DNA of 19,342 bases, taken from Flavobacterium sp. UBA6203. GTDB lineage: Bacteria > Bacteroidota > Bacteroidia > Flavobacteriales > Flavobacteriaceae. This document shows positions 15,336-19,342 of the stretch, piece after piece (the stretch's first letter is position 1; each line of letters begins with the position of its first letter). The notes beneath the pieces are model-generated. The model was not told where the DNA came from. It did not search any database and saw only the letters and a list, made by a program, of their open reading frames with translations. A program made the translations under genes and the position numbers. The DNA lies in NCBI GenBank assembly GCA_002421645.1, contig DIST01000001.1, positions 1 through 19,342 of the forward strand, read 5' to 3'.

Positions 15336-15362
15336 AATAATCCCGCAGTTGCGGGATTATTT
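15335..15362. terminator. Shared bidirectional terminator
   Basis: A perfect 13-base stem (AAATAATCCCGCA with TGCGGGATTATTT, 2-base loop) lies between two convergent operons. On the plus strand T-rich sequence follows; on the minus strand the arm ends in TTATTT. It overlaps the crtZ stop codon by two bases and lies right behind the DUF4252 lipoprotein gene, so it can end both transcripts. Confidence 0.85.
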
Positions 15363-15804
15363 AGTTTTTGAAGTATTTCAAAGGAACAATCAACATTCCG
15401 AAACATTCTCCGTGTTCTTTTCCGATGTGTTTGTGATGCATTTTGTGAGCGCGTCTAACAGCTTTAGCATAACGATTGTTTGCGTTTCTAAACAATTTAA
15501 ATCGTTGGTGAATAAAAATGTCATGTACTAAGAAATAAGCCAATCCGTAAGCGAAAATTCCTAATCCAATTGCTAATCCTATTTCTAGTATATTGTGCTG
15601 CCATAATAAAAAACAACCAATACTCACAACAGCATAAAAAATAAAGAAAGCATCATTTCGTTCAAACCATGAATCATGATCTTTTTTGTGATGATCGGCA
15701 TGTAAACTCCATAAAAAGCCGTGCATAATATATTTATGACTAAACCAAGCCATAAATTCCATAAAGAAAAAGGTTGTAAAAAATACTAAAACGTGTAACC
15801 ACAT
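15361..15804 (-). CDS. crtZ: Beta-carotene hydroxylase CrtZ
   Basis: The 147-residue membrane enzyme adds hydroxyl groups at C3 and C3' of beta-carotene rings, giving zeaxanthin. All histidine clusters of the di-iron fatty-acid-hydroxylase superfamily are visible: HKYIMH (23-28), HADHH (35-39), HDIFIH (94-99) and HKMHHKH (120-126). Between them lie hydrophobic segments at about 4-21, 52-68 and 73-93. Length is close to that of bacterial CrtZ. It is the last gene of crtI-crtB-crtZ and starts 10 bases after crtB. No lycopene cyclase gene follows, although CrtZ needs cyclised carotenoid, so cyclase must be encoded elsewhere. Confidence 0.92.
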   Translation of the reverse strand: MWLHVLVFFTTFFFMEFMAWFSHKYIMHGFLWSLHADHHKKDHDSWFERNDAFFIFYAVVSIGCFLLWQHNILEIGLAIGLGIFAYGLAYFLVHDIFIHQRFKLFRNANNRYAKAVRRAHKMHHKHIGKEHGECFGMLIVPLKYFKN

Positions 15805-15814
15805 ACTATTAGTT

Positions 15815-16654
15815 TTAAATTATATTTAATCTGTATTTGACGTAACATCTAGCCAATAATTCTACTTTTTGATAATCAGAAACTCGTATACGCGTATTTT
15901 TGATTTCTAAAGAAGGTGTTTTTTGAAGCTTTTTCAATAATTTTTTATAATATCTGTACGCCGTATAAACTCCAAATTTAGCCTCTAAAGGTAAGTTTTT
16001 AATTCCTTCATAAGCAGCTTCAAAATCACTTTCAATATCAGCAATGATTTCTTGTTTTGATTTTTCATCTAAATGATTCAAATCGGTATTTGGAAAATAA
16101 GTTCTACTTAATTCTTCAAAATCTGCTTTTAAGTCGCGTAAGAAATTCACTTTTTGAAAAGCCGAACCTAAACGCATAGCCGAATCTTTTAATTCATTGT
16201 ACTTTTCATCATTTCCGTTTACGAAAACTTTCAAGCACATTAATCCCACAACATCAGCTGAACCATAAATATATTCTTGATATTCTTCTGTTGTTTTGTA
16301 TTCACTTTTGCTCAAATCTAATTTCATACTTTTCATAAAAGCATCAATCATTTCCTGTGGAATATTATATTTATTCACAGTATGTTGAAATGAATTTAAA
16401 ATTGGATTTAAACTAATTTTTTGTGATAGCGCTAAACTTAATTCATTTTCAAACTGAGAAAACAAGGCTTCTTTATCGTAATCGTGAAAAGTATCTACAA
16501 TTTCATCCGCAAAGCGAACAAAACCGTAAATGTTATAGATGTCTTGTCGGATACTAGGAGCCAACATTTTTACAGCAGATGAAAATGATGTGCTGTACGC
16601 TTTCGTAACTTTTACGCTACAATCAAATGAAACGTTATCAAAAATGGACTTCAT
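15815..16654 (-). CDS. crtB: Phytoene synthase CrtB
   Basis: The 279-residue enzyme joins two geranylgeranyl diphosphates head to head to form 15-cis-phytoene, the first committed carotenoid step. Both Asp-rich, Mg-binding motifs of the squalene/phytoene synthase family are present: FADEIVD (Asp50, Asp54) and FLRDLKADF (Asp174, Asp178). The YGSADVVGLMCL helix (about 130-141) and the RLGSAFQKVNFLRD block also fit. The protein is soluble or loosely bound to the membrane. It starts one base after the crtI stop, so the two are surely one transcript and probably translationally coupled. Confidence 0.95.
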   Translation of the reverse strand: MKSIFDNVSFDCSVKVTKAYSTSFSSAVKMLAPSIRQDIYNIYGFVRFADEIVDTFHDYDKEALFSQFENELSLALSQKISLNPILNSFQHTVNKYNIPQEMIDAFMKSMKLDLSKSEYKTTEEYQEYIYGSADVVGLMCLKVFVNGNDEKYNELKDSAMRLGSAFQKVNFLRDLKADFEELSRTYFPNTDLNHLDEKSKQEIIADIESDFEAAYEGIKNLPLEAKFGVYTAYRYYKKLLKKLQKTPSLEIKNTRIRVSDYQKVELLARCYVKYRLNII

Positions 16655-16655
16655 A

Positions 16656-18116
16656 CTATTGATACTTTTTTATTAAATCGGCAACTAATTTTCCTGAAAT
16701 TAAGGACGGTGGAACCCCTGGTCCTGGCACGGTTAACTGTCCAGTAAAATACAAATTTTGCACTTTTTTACTTTTCAATTTAGGTCTTAAAAAAGCAGTT
16801 TGCAATAAGGTATTCGCCATACCATACGCATTCCCTTTGTACGAATTATATTCTTTAACAAAATCATTTACACAAAATGATTCTTTAAAGATAATATTAT
16901 TTTTTACACTTTGATTAGTTAGTCGTTCTAATCGTTTTATTATTTTTTCAAAATATAATTCTCTTAATTCGTTTGTATCTTCTAATCCTGGAGCTAAAGG
17001 AATTAAAAAGATCCCTGCTTCATTTCCTTTTGGAGCTGAATTTTCATCTGTTTTTGATGGAAAACTTGCGTAAAATAAAGGTTCTTCTGGCCATTTTGGA
17101 TTATCGTAAATAGCTTCAGCATGTATATCAAAATCTACATCAAAAAATAAAGAGTGATGTTCTACGTTTTCAATTTTTTTATCAAACCCAACATAAAATA
17201 GGAGCGAAGAAGGTGCGAATGTTTTGTTCTCCCAGTAAATTTCTGAGTATTGGCGATATTTTTTATCTAATAATGTTTCTGAATGATGATAATCAGCACC
17301 ACTAAGAATCACATCGGCAATTACAATTTTATTATTTACAAGTAATCCTGTAGCTTTTCCTGCGCTTACTTCAATTTTTTGCACATTCGCATTGGTTTCG
17401 ATTTTGACTCCTAATTCTTTAGCCAGTGTTTCCATAGCTAAAATAACCGAGTACATCCCGTTTTTTGGATGCCAAGTTCCCAAACCAAAGTCGGCAAAGT
17501 TCATAAAGTTGTAAAAAGAAGGTGTATCGCTTGGTTTTGCTCCTAGAAATAACACGGGAAACTCTAAAATTTGAACCAATTTCATATTCTTGAATCGTTT
17601 TCGAACATCTTTTTTGATGTTACTGAAAAATTGATTCACTTTTTTAGCTGTTTCTAAAGTAATCAATTCCAAAGGAGATTCTCCTGGACGATATACCAAA
17701 TCTTTAATAGCGATATCATAATTGCTTTTTGCTTCCGCCATAAATTGCTCTAATTGTTTTCCACTTCCTTTCTCAATAGATTCAAAAGTTTTTACAATTT
17801 CTGGAAGATTATCAGCAATAGTGACAAAATCTAAGTGACCAAAATACACTTGATAGGCAGGAGATAATTTTATTAATTCATAATAATCAGAAGGTTTTTT
17901 GCCAAAGTCAGCAAAGAAGCGCTCAAATACATCGGGCATCCAATACCATGTTGGACCTATATCGAAAGTAAAGCCTTCTTTTTTTAGTTGACGTGCTCTT
18001 CCACCTATTGTACTGTTTTTTTCGTAAACAGTTACTTCATTGCCTTGTTTAGCTAAATAGCAAGCAGCAGCTAACGAAGAAAATCCCGATCCGATTATGG
18101 CAATTTTTTTACTCAC
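16656..18116 (-). CDS. crtI: Phytoene desaturase CrtI
   Basis: The 486-residue flavoenzyme introduces double bases-by-step unsaturation into phytoene, most likely giving lycopene. The N-terminal FAD site is IAIIGSGFSSLAAACYLAKQG (written here as GSGFSS, residues 9-14), followed by the acidic end VYEKN and the GGRAR motif (38-42). The C-terminal bacterial desaturase signature is LYFTGQLTVPGPGVPPSLIS (about 455-474). Length matches CrtI. How many desaturations it performs cannot be read from sequence, but CrtZ in the operon argues for a C40 lycopene-to-zeaxanthin path. Its promoter carries the operator-like inverted repeat described separately. Confidence 0.95.
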   Translation of the reverse strand: MSKKIAIIGSGFSSLAAACYLAKQGNEVTVYEKNSTIGGRARQLKKEGFTFDIGPTWYWMPDVFERFFADFGKKPSDYYELIKLSPAYQVYFGHLDFVTIADNLPEIVKTFESIEKGSGKQLEQFMAEAKSNYDIAIKDLVYRPGESPLELITLETAKKVNQFFSNIKKDVRKRFKNMKLVQILEFPVLFLGAKPSDTPSFYNFMNFADFGLGTWHPKNGMYSVILAMETLAKELGVKIETNANVQKIEVSAGKATGLLVNNKIVIADVILSGADYHHSETLLDKKYRQYSEIYWENKTFAPSSLLFYVGFDKKIENVEHHSLFFDVDFDIHAEAIYDNPKWPEEPLFYASFPSKTDENSAPKGNEAGIFLIPLAPGLEDTNELRELYFEKIIKRLERLTNQSVKNNIIFKESFCVNDFVKEYNSYKGNAYGMANTLLQTAFLRPKLKSKKVQNLYFTGQLTVPGPGVPPSLISGKLVADLIKKYQ

Positions 18117-18130
18117 TTGTTTCTTTTATT

Positions 18131-18163
18131 TTGTTTAACAAAAATAACAAAAAAGTTAAACAA
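18131..18163. promoter_or_regulatory. Operator-like inverted repeat at the crtI promoter
   Basis: TTGTTTAAC (18131-18139) and GTTAAACAA (18155-18163) form a perfect 9-base inverted repeat with a 15-base spacer. It covers the crtI -7 box and part of the spacer, so a bound protein would block transcription. The same arrangement recurs upstream of the regulator gene. The CarH-like MerR protein is the obvious candidate ligand. Confidence 0.65.
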
Positions 18164-18169
18164 AACAAA
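18139..18169 (-). promoter_or_regulatory. Promoter of crtI-crtB-crtZ
   Basis: On the minus strand TTTG (18169-18166), exactly 19 bases, and TATTTTTG (18146-18139) match the Bacteroidetes promoter. It begins right after the regulator's stop codon, so the crt operon can be transcribed independently of the regulator. Confidence 0.7.
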
Positions 18170-18174
18170 TCTTT

Positions 18175-19074
18175 TTACAAAGTATTTGAAAGTTCTTCTA
18201 TACTATTAAATACATGTACGTTATTTTTGATAACTTTGGATGATATCGACTGCGTCATTCTACCTAATAATAGCAATTCATGATTCGTGTTTTCAAGAAG
18301 TTTGGCTTGAATGTCAATCATATATTCATCAATTTCTTCTTGATTAGGTTCTACAGTCAAATAACTTACAAAGGATATTTTCTCGTATGAATTAATTAAA
18401 TCTAACAAACTATCCGTTGGAATACTTTCTCCTAGATATATGGTTTGGTAACCTTTAAGTAAGATTTCGTAATTCAAATACATTAATCCTAGTTCGTGTA
18501 CTTCGTTCAGTGGTAGAAATAAAACAAAAACCTTGTCTGTTTTTGTAGGCTCTAGTATTTGTACTTTTTCGGTATTAATTAAAAGTTTTTGTTTGATTAG
18601 GTAACTAATGAAGTGTTCGTGTGCTGGAGAAATGGTTTCGGTTTGCCATAGAAAACCGATTTCTTGCATCAGTGGTATAAAAACAGTGTAAAATACTTCA
18701 CGAAATGATTTCTCACTTAATAATTGATTATACGTATTGAAAAACAACGATTGATCAAAATTCATCATCGCCATTTTAAAAGTACTGATAGCGTGATTTT
18801 TTGCACTTTTTTCTGAAATAATGTCGTTAGCAAGTTGGTTGATTTGCTCTTGTGTTAACGAACCAATCTTTGAAATTTTATATCCGTAATTATGAAGTAA
18901 AACTATATTTAATAGTTTTTGTAAATTCTTGATATCATAAGAACGTATGTTGGTATCCGAGCGCATAGGCTCTAACACATTATAGCGTTTTTCCCAAATA
19001 CGAATGGTATGCGCTTTTATTCCTGAAAGATTTTCTAAATCTTTGATACTGAAAACATTCTTAACGTTGTTCAT
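18175..19074 (-). CDS. MerR-type regulator with cobalamin-binding domain (CarH-like)
   Basis: The 299-residue protein has a MerR DNA-binding domain at about 7-75 (FSIKDLENLSGIKAHTIRIWEKRY, then the winged region). A helical cobalamin-cap domain follows at about 90-170 and a Rossmann-type B12-binding domain at about 180-299. Two diagnostic motifs are kept: W-x9-EH (Trp143, Glu153, His154) and E-x-H-x-x-G (Glu191, His193, Gly196), where His193 would ligate cobalt from below. In CarH of Thermus, adenosylcobalamin in the dark makes a tetramer that represses crt genes, and light breaks it. The neighbouring His that rebinds cobalt after photolysis (His132 there) is Gln144 here. It lies directly upstream of crtI and surely controls it. 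Confidence 0.88.
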   Translation of the reverse strand: MNNVKNVFSIKDLENLSGIKAHTIRIWEKRYNVLEPMRSDTNIRSYDIKNLQKLLNIVLLHNYGYKISKIGSLTQEQINQLANDIISEKSAKNHAISTFKMAMMNFDQSLFFNTYNQLLSEKSFREVFYTVFIPLMQEIGFLWQTETISPAHEHFISYLIKQKLLINTEKVQILEPTKTDKVFVLFLPLNEVHELGLMYLNYEILLKGYQTIYLGESIPTDSLLDLINSYEKISFVSYLTVEPNQEEIDEYMIDIQAKLLENTNHELLLLGRMTQSISSKVIKNNVHVFNSIEELSNTL

Positions 19075-19089
19075 TTCTCATTTCATTTT

Positions 19090-19122
19090 TTGTTTAACAA
19101 AAGTAATAAAAATAGTGAACAA
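19090..19122. promoter_or_regulatory. Operator-like inverted repeat at the regulator promoter
   Basis: TTGTTTAAC (19090-19098) and AGTGAACAA (19114-19122) have the same 15-base spacing as the crtI site. The left half is perfect and the right half matches 6 of 9. It covers the regulator's own -7 box, which predicts autoregulation with weaker binding. Confidence 0.5.
19098..19105 (-). promoter_or_regulatory. -7 box of the MerR-type regulator gene
   Basis: TACTTTTG on the minus strand fits TAnnTTTG and lies 23 bases before the start codon. Its surroundings align with the crtI promoter (both continue GTTAAACAAAA). No TTG is found 17-19 bases upstream; the region there is all T. Confidence 0.5.
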
Positions 19123-19143
19123 AAAAAGTATTTGGATAAAAAA

Positions 19144-19176
19144 ATGTTTAACGATAGTTTTGTTTTAGTTAAACAA
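19144..19176. promoter_or_regulatory. Third operator-like inverted repeat, upstream
   Basis: TGTTTAAC (19145-19152) and GTTAAACAA (19168-19176) again have a spacer of exactly 15 bases, and 8 of 9 pairs match. It lies about 70 bases upstream of the regulator start codon, beyond its promoter and close to the tRNA gene, so it may strengthen binding by looping or cooperativity. Confidence 0.55.
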
Positions 19177-19212
19177 AGAAAAGATAAGAGAGAATAAAGA
19201 GTAAAATAAAAG

Positions 19213-19295
19213 TGACCAAGGAGGGATTTGAACCCTCACGCCCTTACGAGCACCACCCCCTCAAGATGGCGAGTCTACCGTTTCTCCACTTGGCC
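19213..19295 (-). tRNA. tRNA-Leu (anticodon GAG)
   Basis: The 83-base sequence folds as a class II tRNA. Acceptor GGCCAAG pairs with CTTGGTC (one G:U) with discriminator A. The anticodon stem is CCATC/GGTGG with loop TTGAGGG, so the anticodon is GAG, which reads CUC and CUU. A long variable arm (around TGCTCGTAAGGGCG) and the T arm GAGGGTTCAAATCCCTC are clear. CCA is not encoded. It lies upstream of the regulator gene in the same orientation. Confidence 0.95.
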
Positions 19296-19304
19296 ATAAA
19301 CAAC

Positions 19305-19329
19305 AAAGACGTTGCAGTGCAACGTCTTT
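19305..19329 (-). terminator. Hairpin between the tRNA and an off-window gene
   Basis: A perfect 11-base stem (AAAGACGTTGC with GCAACGTCTTT, 3-base loop) lies ten bases upstream of the tRNA. It could end transcription of a minus-strand gene to the right of the window, or of a plus-strand transcript. Only a weak T-rich stretch follows on the minus strand. Confidence 0.5.
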
Positions 19330-19342
19330 AATTATTCTGTGA

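Noticed and set aside
19177..19342. Integration site at the tRNA-Leu gene
   Set aside because: No integrase gene and no repeated tRNA 3' end are seen in the window.

Overview
The window reads as chromosomal DNA of a Flavobacteriaceae bacterium, most likely Flavobacterium or a close relative. The evidence is the very low G+C content, promoters of the Bacteroidetes type (TTG, about 17-19 nt, TAnnTTTG), leaders with almost no Shine-Dalgarno sequence, SusC/BtuB-style TonB receptors, a zeaxanthin-type crt cluster and DUF4252 genes behind an ECF sigma factor. This placement rests on recognising families by eye; no search was run.

Left part (1-6970, mostly minus strand). It holds the N-terminus of a lipoprotein cut by the window edge, a hotdog acyl-CoA thioesterase two bases behind rmuC, and a TonB-dependent receptor of unknown substrate. 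The receptor is divergent from an RluE-type pseudouridine synthase gene. An unrecognised exported protein and an exported dienelactone-hydrolase-like protein follow.

Middle part (7037-13269) is a vitamin B12 uptake locus. On the minus strand lie a BtuF-like lipoprotein, a BtuC-like permease and a BtuD-like ATPase. On the plus strand lie a 35-residue membrane peptide, a well-formed cobalamin riboswitch and a BtuB-like outer-membrane receptor ending at a strong terminator. The btuC and btuD genes are separated by a GxxExxY-family (PD-(D/E)XK fold) gene, flanked by direct and inverted copies of a 17-base motif. This looks like a repeat-flanked cassette that entered the operon.

Next (13273-15362) comes a four-gene plus-strand operon: ECF sigma factor, anti-sigma-like membrane protein and two DUF4252 proteins. 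It is preceded by an ECF-type promoter and ends at a hairpin shared with the convergent carotenoid operon.

Right part (15361-19295, minus strand) holds crtI-crtB-crtZ, a MerR-type regulator with CarH-like cobalamin-binding motifs, and tRNA-Leu(GAG). Phytoene synthase, phytoene desaturase and beta-carotene hydroxylase are present, but no lycopene cyclase is. The crtI promoter and the regulator's own upstream region share an inverted repeat, TTGTTTAAC-N15-GTTAAACAA, found three times with exactly the same spacing. I read this as the operator of the B12-dependent, probably light-responsive, regulator. The window therefore joins B12 import, under riboswitch control, with a regulator that appears to use B12 to control pigment synthesis.
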